Below, in pieces: positions 25,010 to 33,147 of a stretch of DNA of 64,000 nt. Position numbers and translations under genes: made by a program. The number at the start of each line of letters is the position of its first letter. Position 1 is the first letter of the stretch. The stretch is from positions 310,001 to 374,000 of the forward strand of contig NZ_CP081001.1 in the NCBI RefSeq assembly GCF_029590555.1. Direction: 5' to 3'. The notes below the pieces were generated by a model, which made no database searches, had not been told where the DNA came from, and saw only the letters and a program-made list of their open reading frames with translations. This stretch comes from Sphingobium sp. V4 (GTDB lineage: Bacteria; Pseudomonadota; Alphaproteobacteria; Sphingomonadales; Sphingomonadaceae).

Positions 25010-25627
25010 CTATTGCGCGGTCTTGAACAAGACGCTGATGCCGCGAACCAAGGATATGGGGGTGCCGTCATTGTCCTTGATGATCTCGGCGGGTATTGCT
25101 TTCGCCTGCCCGCAGGCGACAGAGGCGAGCTTCCATTCTTTAGAATTGGTAGGGCTTGGCTCGCACGCAGCCATCTGTCCGGTGGCGTCGTATCTGGCGA
25201 TGAGCCAGACCATTTTTTCCCGTGAACCGTCGGGCAATTTTTGAACCGTTAATTCAATTGTCGGGCCAGGTGGTGCGGGCCTCTTGCTCCTGAACGGTCC
25301 GGAACGACCGGGCAGATGCCATGTGAGGCGTCCGTCATAAATATTATAGCTCGGCTGACCGCTTTCGTCGGTCGCTGGTCTGAACTTTGAATGAGCGACG
25401 ATCATACTACAAGTGGCTGCGTCCAGGTCCGTCGAGCCACTGGGTTCCATGATCGTGCACCGGGCAACTCTTCCTTTTGGGCCAATCAATAGCTGGAAGC
25501 CGGCTGTGCCTTCCTCTCGTCGTTTCAGCGCGCCGGCCGGATAGTCGTTGTCGGACATCCAACTGCCGGGATTTCCGGCCGGTGAAGCCAATGCAAGCGC
25601 ACTTGCCATCAAAAGTCCGGATACCAC
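25010..25627 (-). CDS. Exported TonB C-terminal-domain-like hypothetical protein
   Basis: A 205-residue protein. Residues 1-20 look like a signal peptide (MVSGLLMASALALASPAG). The segment YPAGALKRREEGTAGFQLLIGPKGRVARCTIMEPSGSTDLDAATC ... KFRPATDESGQP matches the TonB C-terminal domain pattern (residues about 30-95). The rest is unassigned. No TonB-type Pro-rich stretch or inner-membrane anchor is present, so it is not a full TonB; single-domain versions are common in sphingomonads. The start is a GTG at 25627, preceded by GGGGGAAAG; an ATG at 25609 is the alternative. It is 16 bases after the amino-acid permease gene and probably in its operon. Confidence 0.65.
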   Translation of the reverse strand: MVSGLLMASALALASPAGNPGSWMSDNDYPAGALKRREEGTAGFQLLIGPKGRVARCTIMEPSGSTDLDAATCSMIVAHSKFRPATDESGQPSYNIYDGRLTWHLPGRSGPFRSKRPAPPGPTIELTVQKLPDGSREKMVWLIARYDATGQMAACEPSPTNSKEWKLASVACGQAKAIPAEIIKDNDGTPISLVRGISVLFKTAQ

Positions 25628-25643
25628 AAACTTACTTTCCCCC

Positions 25644-27038
25644 TTACACGACGGTTGCCCGCCGCTGCCCGTAAAGAAAATAGACTGCCAACCCAATCGC
25701 GTTCCACACCGCACACGCCAGAATCGTCTTCATCGGCAGGCTGACGAACAGATAGGCGCAGCCTGCGACCGCGCCGATACCAACCAACCAGGCGGCGGGG
25801 GTGCGGAAGGGGCGCTTGAGGTCCGGGGAGCGGCGTCGCAGGACGAGGAGGCAGAGGCCGACCGAGGTAAAGGCGATCAGGGTGCCGGCATTGGCCAGTG
25901 CCGCGATCTCGTCGATCGGCAGGACGCCGGCGATGATCGCCACCAGCACGGCGGTGACGGCAGTAATGCGTGCGGGGGTGCCGCGCCGCGAAATCTTTGC
26001 AAGGCTCTGCGGCAGGAAGCCGTCACGCGCCATCACCAGGAAGATACGGCTCTGGCCGTAGAGGAAGCCCAACAGCACGGTCGGCAGCGCGATCACGGCG
26101 GCGATGGCTACGATCCGGGCGATGCCGCCCTGTCCCATCTCGCGCAGGATCAGCGCCAGCGGCTCCGGGCTGGCGGCGAAACGGGTGAAGGGCAGGGCGC
26201 CGATCGCGGCGGCGGCCACCAGCACATAGATGAGCGTGCAGACGATCAGCGACCCGACGATGCCGATGGCCAGGTCGCGGTCCGGGTTCTTCGCTTCCTC
26301 TGCCGCGGTCGAGATGGCGTCGAAGCCGTAGAAGGCGAAGAAGATGATCGCGGCGGCCGCCATCACGCCGCGTTCGACCCCGTCCGGCCCCATATGCTTG
26401 GCGAAGCCGAAGGGCATGAAGGGCTGCAAATTCTGTGCGTCGAAAGCGGGCAGGGCGACCCAGACGAACAGGCTCAGGGTTGCGATCTTGATGAGGACGA
26501 GGATGGTGTTGAGGCGCGCGCTTTCATGGGTCCCGAACATCAGCAGGCCCGCGACCACGGCGATGATGAAGATGGCGGGCAGGTTGACGAGGCCGCCCAG
26601 TTCCGGCCCTTTGGTCAAGAGTTCCGGGAAGCCCAGCGGCGTCAGCAGCGGCCCGGCATAGCCCGACCAGCCGACCGCCACGGTCGACACCACGAGCGAA
26701 TATTCCAGAATCAGGCTCCAGCCCACGATCCAGGCGATGCCTTCGCCCAGCACGACATAGGAATAGCTGTAGGCGCTGCCCGCCGCCGGCATCATGGTCG
26801 ACAGTTCGGCATAGGCGAGCGCGGCGCAGGCGCAGATCGCGCCCGCTATGGCAAAGGAGAGCAGCACGGCGGGGCCGGCCCGGTCCGCGCCGACCCCGAT
26901 CAAGGTCAGGATGCCGGTGCCGACGATTGCGCCGACGCCCAGCGCCAGCAGATGCGGCCAGGAAAGGGTGCGCGCCATCTGGTGCACCGCCTCCTGCGGC
27001 ATCATCGCCTCCATCGGCTTGCGGCGTGTCCAGCTCAT
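25644..27038 (-). CDS. APC-family amino acid permease
   Basis: A 464-residue inner-membrane transporter with about 12 TM helices. The conserved first helix is ALGVGAIVGTGILTLIGVGADRAGPAVLLSF, followed by YAELSTMMPAAGSAYSYSYVVLGEGIAWIVGWSLILEY and FFAFYGFDAISTAAEEAKNPDRDLAIGI, typical of the cationic amino acid transporter (YfnA/CAT-like) branch. It should import amino acids by proton symport or exchange; the substrate is not determined. The start at 27038 is chosen because translation upstream is Arg-rich and not membrane-like. It is divergent from the membrane protein at 27218. Confidence 0.9.
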   Translation of the reverse strand: MSWTRRKPMEAMMPQEAVHQMARTLSWPHLLALGVGAIVGTGILTLIGVGADRAGPAVLLSFAIAGAICACAALAYAELSTMMPAAGSAYSYSYVVLGEGIAWIVGWSLILEYSLVVSTVAVGWSGYAGPLLTPLGFPELLTKGPELGGLVNLPAIFIIAVVAGLLMFGTHESARLNTILVLIKIATLSLFVWVALPAFDAQNLQPFMPFGFAKHMGPDGVERGVMAAAAIIFFAFYGFDAISTAAEEAKNPDRDLAIGIVGSLIVCTLIYVLVAAAAIGALPFTRFAASPEPLALILREMGQGGIARIVAIAAVIALPTVLLGFLYGQSRIFLVMARDGFLPQSLAKISRRGTPARITAVTAVLVAIIAGVLPIDEIAALANAGTLIAFTSVGLCLLVLRRRSPDLKRPFRTPAAWLVGIGAVAGCAYLFVSLPMKTILACAVWNAIGLAVYFLYGQRRATVV

Positions 27039-27217
27039 GTCCTGATCGGCTCCCCATATATGTCTGTTGCGGGCTGTTGTGCTGGCGTAAAACAGCGTCC
27101 CGCGCAAGCGCTGACGGGACTCGTCGCGCCCTGTCGTCTTGCCCCTGCGCTTCTGATAGAAAGGCGTCAACGACAGTCGAAGGGTCGCGCCAGGGTCATC
27201 GAGCGGAAAGGGCTCCC

Positions 27218-27940
27218 ATGGATGCGATAGCTATGCCGCCGCGCGTCACCGCGCGCGAGAACGGCTTTTTTCTGGCCATGGCCGTCTTCATTGCGGTCAC
27301 GGTCATCGGTGGTTTCGGCTCCTTTGCCCTGCGGGGCCAGGTGGATGTGGGACGTGTGCCCTATTGGGTGCATGTCCATGGCGCCGTGTTCGTGGCGTGG
27401 ACGCTGCTGTTCGTCGCGCAGGCCGCGCTGGTTTGGCGTGGCACGATGGCGTTGCATCGGCGGCTGGGGTGGATCGCCGTGGGGCTGGGCGTGGCGATGG
27501 TGCCCCTGGGCCTGCTGACCGCCGGCATGGCGGTGCGGCTGGGGCGGGTGCCGCCCTTCTTCACGCCGCGCATCTTCATGGCGCTGAGCCTGCTGGAGAT
27601 AGTGGCCTTCATGCTGCTGCTGACGCTGGCCATCCGCGCGCGGCGGCGGACCGACTGGCACCGCCGGTTGATGATCTGTACGCTGATCGCGATAATCGGT
27701 CCCGCATTCGGGCGGATATTGCCGATGGCGCTGCTGGGGCCGTGGGGCGGACTGGCGGTGCTGGGGATGCAGCTTCTCTATCTGGGGATCGCGGCGGCCT
27801 ATGATCCGATCTCGCGCCGCCGGGTGCATCCGGCCTATGGCGTGGGGGCGCTGGTCGTCATCGTCGAGGGGGTGGCGGTTCCGCTGCTGGCGGCGACCCC
27901 GCCGATCGGTGCACTGGTCGCCGTTCTGGCTCCTGCCTGA
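27218..27940 (+). CDS. Conserved membrane protein, function unknown
   Basis: A 240-residue protein with six or seven hydrophobic helices. Conserved-looking elements are YWVHVHGAVFVAWTLLFVAQAALV (helix 2, with two His), LHRRLGWIAVGLGVAMV and TDWHRRLMICTLIAIIGPAFGRI. Paired His in helices can hint at haem or metal binding, but I cannot assign a named family with confidence; it resembles unclassified sphingomonad membrane proteins. It is divergent from the amino acid permease. The ATG at 27218 follows GGAAAGGGCTCCC. Confidence 0.6.
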   Translation: MDAIAMPPRVTARENGFFLAMAVFIAVTVIGGFGSFALRGQVDVGRVPYWVHVHGAVFVAWTLLFVAQAALVWRGTMALHRRLGWIAVGLGVAMVPLGLLTAGMAVRLGRVPPFFTPRIFMALSLLEIVAFMLLLTLAIRARRRTDWHRRLMICTLIAIIGPAFGRILPMALLGPWGGLAVLGMQLLYLGIAAAYDPISRRRVHPAYGVGALVVIVEGVAVPLLAATPPIGALVAVLAPA

Positions 27941-28051
27941 TTGCTTGCATCGCGGACGCCCTTGCGCTAAGGGCGCCCGTGCAATCGGCCGGTCTCCGTC
28001 CGATACCCTGACGACTCCAGGACGCCCAAGAGGGGCATCGGATGGACGCTG

Positions 28052-28087
28052 GCCGGCGAGGTTTCGCCCGCCGGCGATTTTGTCGTT
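28052..28087 (+). terminator. Hairpin with T-rich tail upstream of ffh
   Basis: GCCGGCG (28052-28058) pairs with CGCCGGC (28069-28075) around a 10-base loop; GATTTTGTCGTTT follows. The form is that of an intrinsic terminator with an interrupted T-run, 50 bases before the ffh start and 110 bases after the preceding gene. It may end that transcript or act as an attenuator for ffh. Confidence 0.45.
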
Positions 28088-28136
28088 TGATGGGTAAGTG
28101 CAGTTTTCCGGGCCTTTCGGTCCAAATGAGGTGATG

Positions 28137-29606
28137 ATGTTCGATTCGCTAAGCGATCGTCTCGGTGGGGTATTCGACAAGCTGCGTGGGCGCGGTGCGC
28201 TCACGGAGGACGATGTCCGCGCCGCGATGCGCGAGGTGCGAATCGCCCTTCTGGAAGCCGATGTCGCCCTGCCCGTCGTCCGCCAGTTCGTCGATCAGGC
28301 CACCGAGCGCGCGGTTGGCAGCGACGTGTTGCGGTCGGTCACGCCGGGGCAGATGGTCGTCAAGATCGTCTCGGACACGCTGACGGAGACGCTGGGTTCG
28401 GACACGTCCGACCTGATGATCGACGTGACCCCGCCGGCCGTCATCATGATGGTCGGCTTGCAGGGGTCGGGCAAGACCACCAGCACCGCCAAGATCGCCA
28501 AGCGGCTGAAGGAGCGGGAACGCAAGAAGGTGCTGATGGCGTCGCTCGACGTCCAGCGCCCGGCTGCGCAGGAGCAGCTGGCCGTGCTCGGCACCCAGAC
28601 CGACGTCGCGACCCTGCCGATCATCGCGGGCCAGCAGCCGGTCGAGATCGCCAGGCGCGCGCTCCAGGCGGCGAAGCTCCAGGGCTTCGACGTGGTCATG
28701 CTCGACACCGCCGGCCGCCTGCACGTCGACCAGGCGCTGATGGACGAGATGAAGGCGGTCGCCGACGTCGCCAATCCGGCGGAAATCCTGCTGGTGGTCG
28801 ACTCGCTGACCGGCCAGGACGCGGTCAATGTCGCGACCAGCTTCTCGGCGCAGGTGCCGCTGACCGGCGTGGTGCTGACCCGCATGGACGGCGATGCCCG
28901 TGGCGGCGCTGCGCTGTCGATGCGCGCGGTCACGGGTCGCCCGATCAAGTTCGCGGGCACCGGCGAGAAGCTGGACGCGATCGAGCCCTTCCATCCCGCC
29001 CGCGTCGCGCAGCGCATCCTGGGCATGGGCGACGTCGTCAGCCTCGTCGAGAAGGCGGCCGAGAGCATCGACGCCGAGGAAGCGGACAAGCTGGCCAAGA
29101 AGATGGCCAAGGGTCAGTTCGACATGAACGATCTGCGGGCGCAGTTGAACCAGATGCGCCGCATGGGCGGCCTGGGCGCGCTTGCCGGGATGCTGCCGGG
29201 CCTGAAAAAGGCGCAGGCGGCGATGGCTAACAGCGGCGCCAATGACAAGACGCTGCTGCATCTCGACGCGATGATCGGATCGATGACGCCCAAGGAGCGG
29301 GAGAAGCCCGCGCTGATCAACGCCAAGCGCAAGATCCGCATCGCCAAGGGCGCCGGGCGGACCGTGCAGGACGTCAACCGTCTCCTGAAAATGCATCAGG
29401 AAATGGAAACGGCGATGAAGAAGATCCGCAAGATGGGCGGCCTCAAGGGGCTGGCCAAGATGTTCACCGGCGGCGGCATGGGTGGCCTTGGCGGCCCGGA
29501 CGGCGGTGCGGGTGGTCCCGACCTGTCGGGTCTGGGCGGCCTTGGCGGATTGGGCGGCAACATGCCCAAGCTTCCGCCCGGTTTCCAGAATTTCATGAAG
29601 AAATAA
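28137..29606 (+). CDS. ffh: Signal recognition particle protein Ffh
   Basis: A 489-residue SRP GTPase that binds 4.5S RNA and signal sequences of nascent membrane proteins. N domain residues are about 1-90. The G domain has GLQGSGKTTSTAKIAKRL (about 107-124), DVQRPAAQEQL, DTAGRLHVD, TRMDGDARGGAALS and GTGEKLDAIEPF. The Met-rich M domain starts near 330 (NDLRAQLNQMRRMGGLGALAGMLPG). The tail is Gly-rich (MGGLGGPDGG). The start is the second of two ATGs (28137), with GAGG five bases upstream. It precedes the rpsP-rimM string. Its receptor gene ftsY is at 21859. Confidence 0.96.
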   Translation: MFDSLSDRLGGVFDKLRGRGALTEDDVRAAMREVRIALLEADVALPVVRQFVDQATERAVGSDVLRSVTPGQMVVKIVSDTLTETLGSDTSDLMIDVTPPAVIMMVGLQGSGKTTSTAKIAKRLKERERKKVLMASLDVQRPAAQEQLAVLGTQTDVATLPIIAGQQPVEIARRALQAAKLQGFDVVMLDTAGRLHVDQALMDEMKAVADVANPAEILLVVDSLTGQDAVNVATSFSAQVPLTGVVLTRMDGDARGGAALSMRAVTGRPIKFAGTGEKLDAIEPFHPARVAQRILGMGDVVSLVEKAAESIDAEEADKLAKKMAKGQFDMNDLRAQLNQMRRMGGLGALAGMLPGLKKAQAAMANSGANDKTLLHLDAMIGSMTPKEREKPALINAKRKIRIAKGAGRTVQDVNRLLKMHQEMETAMKKIRKMGGLKGLAKMFTGGGMGGLGGPDGGAGGPDLSGLGGLGGLGGNMPKLPPGFQNFMKK

Positions 29607-29647
29607 GCAGTTTCAACAGATTAGAATAGAGTAGAAAGGCAAGTTCC

Positions 29648-30088
29648 ATGGCAACCTCCATCCGTCTGTCGCGCGGCGGCTCCAAGAAGCGTCCCTATTA
29701 CCGCATCGTCGTGGCCGACAGCCGCGCCCCGCGTGACGGCAAGTTCATCGAGCGCATCGGCAGCTACAACCCCGTCCTGCCCAAGGGCGACGAGAAGCGC
29801 GTCGTTCTGGATACCGAACGTGCGAAGCACTGGGTCGAAGCCGGCGCGCAGCCGACCGACCGCGTCGCCCGCTTCCTGGACGCCGCCGGCGTGAAGGAGC
29901 GCAAGGCGCGCAACAACCCGAACAAGGCTGAGCCGGGCCAGAAGGCCAAGGACCGCGCGGAAGATCGCGCCGCCAAGGCTGCGGAAGCCGCTGAAGCCGC
30001 CGAAGCCGCCAAGGCTGCTGCGGCCGAAGCCGCTGCTGCGCCGGCCGCTGAAGAAGCTGCTCCCGCTGAAGAAGCGGCCGAGGGCTGA
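29648..30088 (+). CDS. rpsP: 30S ribosomal protein S16 with Ala-rich C-terminal extension
   Basis: A 146-residue protein. The first 85 residues are standard S16 ([31 protein letters not shown] ... IGSYNP). From about residue 100 there is a low-complexity extension of Ala, Glu and Lys repeats ([21 protein letters not shown]), common in alphaproteobacterial S16 proteins. S16 is needed for 30S assembly. It opens the rpsP-rimM-trmD-rplS set, here interrupted after rimM. Confidence 0.96.
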   Translation: MATSIRLSRGGSKKRPYYRIVVADSRAPRDGKFIERIGSYNPVLPKGDEKRVVLDTERAKHWVEAGAQPTDRVARFLDAAGVKERKARNNPNKAEPGQKAKDRAEDRAAKAAEAAEAAEAAKAAAAEAAAAPAAEEAAPAEEAAEG

Positions 30089-30093
30089 TTATC

Positions 30094-30588
30094 TTGACCG
30101 ACAAGCCCGTCACCCTTGCCGTCATCATCGGCGCGCATGGCGTGGCGGGCGAAGTCCGTCTGAAGCTGTTTGGCGAAGGGGCGGAAAGCCTCAAGAGCTT
30201 CAAGGGCTTCGATGCGGCGGGGCGCACACTGACTTTGAAGTCGGTGCGCCCCGGCCCCAATGGCGCGGTCGCCCGCTTCGCCGAGATCGGCGACCGGAGC
30301 GCGGCCGAGGCCTTGCGCGGCACGGAACTGACCGTGCCCCGTTCCGCACTGCCGCCCCTGGGCGAGGGCGAATATTATCATGCCGACCTGATCGGCCTTC
30401 CCTGCACCTCCAGCACCGGCGAAGCGCTGGGCGAGATCGTCGCGGTCGAGAATTTTGGCGCCGGCGACATCATCGAGGTGCAGCGTCCCGCGGTCGGCGA
30501 CAAGCCGGGCAAGCGCTTCATGGCGCCCATGCATGTCGTCACGCTGAGCGAGGACGGCGCGTTGATTGACGCCGCTTTCGCTGAATAG
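30094..30588 (+). CDS. rimM: Ribosome maturation factor RimM
   Basis: A 164-residue 30S maturation factor that works with S19. The N-terminal RimM domain has LAVIIGAHGVAGEVRLKLF (about 8-26). The PRC-barrel part includes GEYYHADLIGLPC and KRFMAPMHVVTLSEDG. The only reasonable start is a TTG at 30094, five bases after the rpsP stop, because the conserved N-terminus begins there and no ATG or GTG is close. A GAGG sits about 11 bases upstream. A VapBC promoter begins in the last codons of this gene. Confidence 0.93.
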   Translation: MTDKPVTLAVIIGAHGVAGEVRLKLFGEGAESLKSFKGFDAAGRTLTLKSVRPGPNGAVARFAEIGDRSAAEALRGTELTVPRSALPPLGEGEYYHADLIGLPCTSSTGEALGEIVAVENFGAGDIIEVQRPAVGDKPGKRFMAPMHVVTLSEDGALIDAAFAE

Positions 30589-30608
30589 TATATACACTCC
30601 GTATACAC
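30588..30608 (+). promoter_or_regulatory. Probable VapB operator and promoter
   Basis: Two short palindromes, GTATATAC (30588-30595) and GTATAC (30601-30606), lie 12 bases apart; read as direct repeats, TATACAC occurs at 30591 and again at 30602, 11 bases apart. The block overlaps the rimM stop and ends 11 bases before the vapB start. It is AT-rich in a GC-rich background and can supply a -10 element. Binding by the VapB-VapC complex is the expected autoregulation but is inferred. Confidence 0.6.
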
Positions 30609-30619
30609 GGAGGTCCGCC

Positions 30620-30895
30620 ATGGGCGAGGAATATCGGGCCAAGGTCTTCAAGTCGGGCAACAGCCTGGCATTGCGGCTGCCCAAGGCGCTTGGGCTCAAG
30701 GAGGGCGCCGAGGTGACGCTGCGCGAGGAGAAGGGCAAGTTCACCTTCGAGCCTGTGCAGACGGAGCGCAAGGTCGACGTCAGCAAGTTCGCCGGCAAGG
30801 CGCCTTGGCTGGAGCCGCGCACCTATGAAGAGGGCGAGTTCGAGGACAGTCCGCGCGACTGGCATCTTCTGGGGCGTGACAGCAGCGGCAAATGA
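30620..30895 (+). CDS. vapB: Antitoxin, VapB type (AbrB fold)
   Basis: A 91-residue antitoxin. Residues 4-50 form an AbrB/MazE swapped-hairpin DNA-binding domain (YRAKVFKSGNSLALRLPKAL, then EGAEVTLREEKGKFTFEPV). The C-terminal half (WLEPRTYEEGEFEDSPRDW) is acidic and would wrap the VapC active site. The start has GGAGG six bases upstream. Its stop overlaps the vapC start (ATGA), the usual coupling of type II antitoxin-toxin pairs. It also binds its own promoter, probably at the repeats just upstream. Confidence 0.88.
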   Translation: MGEEYRAKVFKSGNSLALRLPKALGLKEGAEVTLREEKGKFTFEPVQTERKVDVSKFAGKAPWLEPRTYEEGEFEDSPRDWHLLGRDSSGK

Positions 30896-31266
30896 TCCAT
30901 CTGCTGGATACCAATAGCTGCATCTATATTTTCACAGGTGCTTACCCGTCGCTGATCGACCGTCTGGCAGACCAGCCGGCCGGAAGCGTCTTCATATCGT
31001 CGATCACCTATGCGGAACTGGCTTATGGCACGGTAGGGGGTAAGCCGCCGTCGCCTGATGCTCTGGCTGCCTTCGTGGAAGAGATCGCAGTTCTGCCTTT
31101 CGATGAGGCGGCGGCGCGGGCTTATGCCGCCATTCCCTTCCGTCGGGGCAGCTTCGATCGTCTCATTGCAGCGCAGGCGCTCGCATTGGGCGCATCGCTG
31201 GTGTCGCGCAACCTGTCGGACTTTACCGACATAGCCGGCCTGAAAGTGGAGGACTGGACCCGGTGA
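30892..31266 (+). CDS. vapC: Toxin, VapC-type PIN-domain ribonuclease
   Basis: A 124-residue PIN nuclease. Acidic active-site residues are D6 (LLDTNSCIY), E42 (TYAELAYG) and D89 (SFDRLIAAQAL), with a fourth acid candidate at D110 (RNLSDF). Length and layout are those of VapC toxins, which cleave tRNA or rRNA to stop translation when released from VapB. It overlaps vapB upstream by ATGA and the serine hydrolase downstream by GTGA. All key residues are present, so it looks active. Confidence 0.9.
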   Translation: MIHLLDTNSCIYIFTGAYPSLIDRLADQPAGSVFISSITYAELAYGTVGGKPPSPDALAAFVEEIAVLPFDEAAARAYAAIPFRRGSFDRLIAAQALALGASLVSRNLSDFTDIAGLKVEDWTR

Positions 31267-32765
31267 GGTGGCTCTTCCTTCCATCGCTGCTGCTTCTGGC
31301 CCTGCTTCCCGCGACGGCCAGGGCGGCCGATGAGAGTAAGATCGATGCCGCAATCCCGGAGATCGACCGCCTGTTCGCCGAATTTCAGGTGGACAGTCAC
31401 ACGCCGGGCCTCGTCTACGGCATCGTCGCCAATGGGCGGCTGGTCCATGTGAGGGGCTTTGGCGTGCAGGAACTGGTCCGGAAACGGCCGGTGACGCCGG
31501 ACAGCCTGTTCCGTATCGCGTCGATGACCAAGGCGTTTACGGCGCTGTCGATCCTCAAGCTGCGGGAGGACGGCAAGCTGTCGCTCGACGATCTGGCGGA
31601 GGCATATGTGCCGGAAATGCGCGGATGGGCCTATCCGACCAGGGACAGCCCGCGCATCCGCATTCGCGACCTGCTGACTCACAGTGCGGGCTTTGTCGAT
31701 GACAATCCCTGGGGAGATCGGCAGACGCCGCTGCCAGAGGCCGAGTTCACCCGGATGCTTGCCGCTGGCGTGCCGTTCAGCACCGCGCCGGGCAGCCGGT
31801 ATGAATATAGCAATTTCGGTTATGCTGTGCTGGGGCGGATCATCGCCAATGTGAGCGGGATGCCCTATCGCCGCTATGTCGAGCAGAGCCTGCTGGTGCC
31901 GCTCGGCATGACGTCGAGCGGCTATGCGGTGAACGAATGGCCGCTGGAGCGCCGTGCGCTCGGCTATCGCTGGGAGGAGGGGCGCTGGAAAAGCGAGCCG
32001 GACATGGTGGATGGCGCCTTTGGGGCGATGGGCGGCCTTCAGACCAGCGCGAACGACTATGCCCGCTGGGTCGCCTTCCTGCTGTCGGCCTGGCCGCCGC
32101 GCGACGATCCGCAGACGGGGCCGGTGTCGCGCGGCGCCGTGCGGATGCTGGCCGAAGGGAGCAATTTCGTGACCATCGCCCAGCGCAACGGCAGGAGCGG
32201 GGCGACGGCGTGCCGGCAGGCGGCAGCCTATGGCTTCGGGATGCGGGTGGCGCAGGATTGCGACCTGGGGCTGACGCTGGCGCATGGCGGCGGCTATCCG
32301 GGCTATGGCAGCCATGTGATGCTGATGCCCGACCATGGCGTGGGCATCTTCGTCTTCACCAACCGCACCTATAATGGCGGCAGCGGTCCGGCCTGGGACG
32401 CGGCGGTGGCGCTGAGGCAGGCGGGCGCGCTGATCGCGGGGACCGTGCCGGTGTCGGCGCTGCTGGCGGACGGCTATGCCGCCGCGGGGCGCATCTATGC
32501 GGCGGGCGATGTCGGGGCGGCGCGCGCGCATCTGGCGATGAACTTCCTGATGGACAGCGACATGGACAGTTGGACGAGGAAACTGGCGGCCGTCCGGAAT
32601 GAGGTCGGCACATGCCGGACCGATGCGCCCGTGACCGCCACCGGCACTCTGTCGGGCAGCTTCACCTGGACGTGCGATAGGGGGCGGGTGGCCGGCACGA
32701 TCCTGCTGGCGCCGACCGCCACGGCGCAGATCCAGGAATTGAAGATCGCCATCAAGACGCCCTGA
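31263..32765 (+). CDS. Class C beta-lactamase-family serine hydrolase
   Basis: A 500-residue exported hydrolase. Signal peptide residues 1-21 end at TARA-AD. The penicillin-binding fold has the S-x-x-K motif SMTK in RIASMTKAF (about 88), Y-x-N as YSN in YEYSNFGYAVLG (about 183), and a terminal HGG motif in LAHGGGYPGYGSHVML (about 341). It resembles D-aminopeptidase/esterase EstB-type proteins more than true beta-lactamases. The last 110 residues are an extra domain with two Cys (TCRTDAP and WTCDRG), perhaps disulphide bonded. The start is a GTG that overlaps the vapC stop, so it is in the vapBC transcript. Substrate unknown. Confidence 0.87.
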   Translation: MRWLFLPSLLLLALLPATARAADESKIDAAIPEIDRLFAEFQVDSHTPGLVYGIVANGRLVHVRGFGVQELVRKRPVTPDSLFRIASMTKAFTALSILKLREDGKLSLDDLAEAYVPEMRGWAYPTRDSPRIRIRDLLTHSAGFVDDNPWGDRQTPLPEAEFTRMLAAGVPFSTAPGSRYEYSNFGYAVLGRIIANVSGMPYRRYVEQSLLVPLGMTSSGYAVNEWPLERRALGYRWEEGRWKSEPDMVDGAFGAMGGLQTSANDYARWVAFLLSAWPPRDDPQTGPVSRGAVRMLAEGSNFVTIAQRNGRSGATACRQAAAYGFGMRVAQDCDLGLTLAHGGGYPGYGSHVMLMPDHGVGIFVFTNRTYNGGSGPAWDAAVALRQAGALIAGTVPVSALLADGYAAAGRIYAAGDVGAARAHLAMNFLMDSDMDSWTRKLAAVRNEVGTCRTDAPVTATGTLSGSFTWTCDRGRVAGTILLAPTATAQIQELKIAIKTP

Positions 32766-32871
32766 CGCGGCGGAACAGGGCGATGGCCGTCGTCTGGCCA
32801 TCTCTTGATTTCCGTGATTTTCCGGATCGCCAGATGTTCCATCCGAGGGGGAATCGCTCTAAGCGCGGCGC

Positions 32872-33147
32872 ATGGCCCAGATCGTCACCGCTCTCTATCT
32901 GCTGTTCATGCTCGTCGCTGGCTGGCGCCTGTTCGGCATCGGCTGGTCGCGCCTGGCCAGGCTGGCGACGGCGGCCGGGCTGATCCTGCCGATCCCGCTT
33001 CTGGTGCTGATCCCGGCGCTGCTGCATCCCGAGCGGCCCTTTGCCGGGTTGTTGCAGTCGGTCGGCATTGCGCTGCTGATCTGCGGCATCCTGTGCATGG
33101 CCGGCGGCTGGTCGGCCGCGCGCCTGCGGGCGGGGCGCCGCAAATGA
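32872..33147 (+). CDS. Small two/three-helix membrane protein
   Basis: A 91-residue hydrophobic protein with helices at about 5-23 ([20 protein letters not shown]), 33-52 ([18 protein letters not shown]) and 62-82 ([20 protein letters not shown]), ending in a basic RLRAGRRK. I do not recognise a family. Its stop overlaps the trmD start (ATGA), which argues for real translation. It lies in the inserted block between rimM and trmD. Confidence 0.62.
   Translation: MAQIVTALYLLFMLVAGWRLFGIGWSRLARLATAAGLILPIPLLVLIPALLHPERPFAGLLQSVGIALLICGILCMAGGWSAARLRAGRRK

Noticed and set aside
23212..25026. A 604-codon open frame on the plus strand across mtaB and dapF
   Set aside because: The opposite strand carries two well-defined enzymes with intact motifs; the plus-strand translation is Gly/Asp/His-rich and unrecognisable.
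31122..32801. A 559-codon open frame antisense to the serine hydrolase
   Set aside because: Low-complexity His/Arg/Pro translation and no family; the sense gene has signal peptide and active-site motifs.
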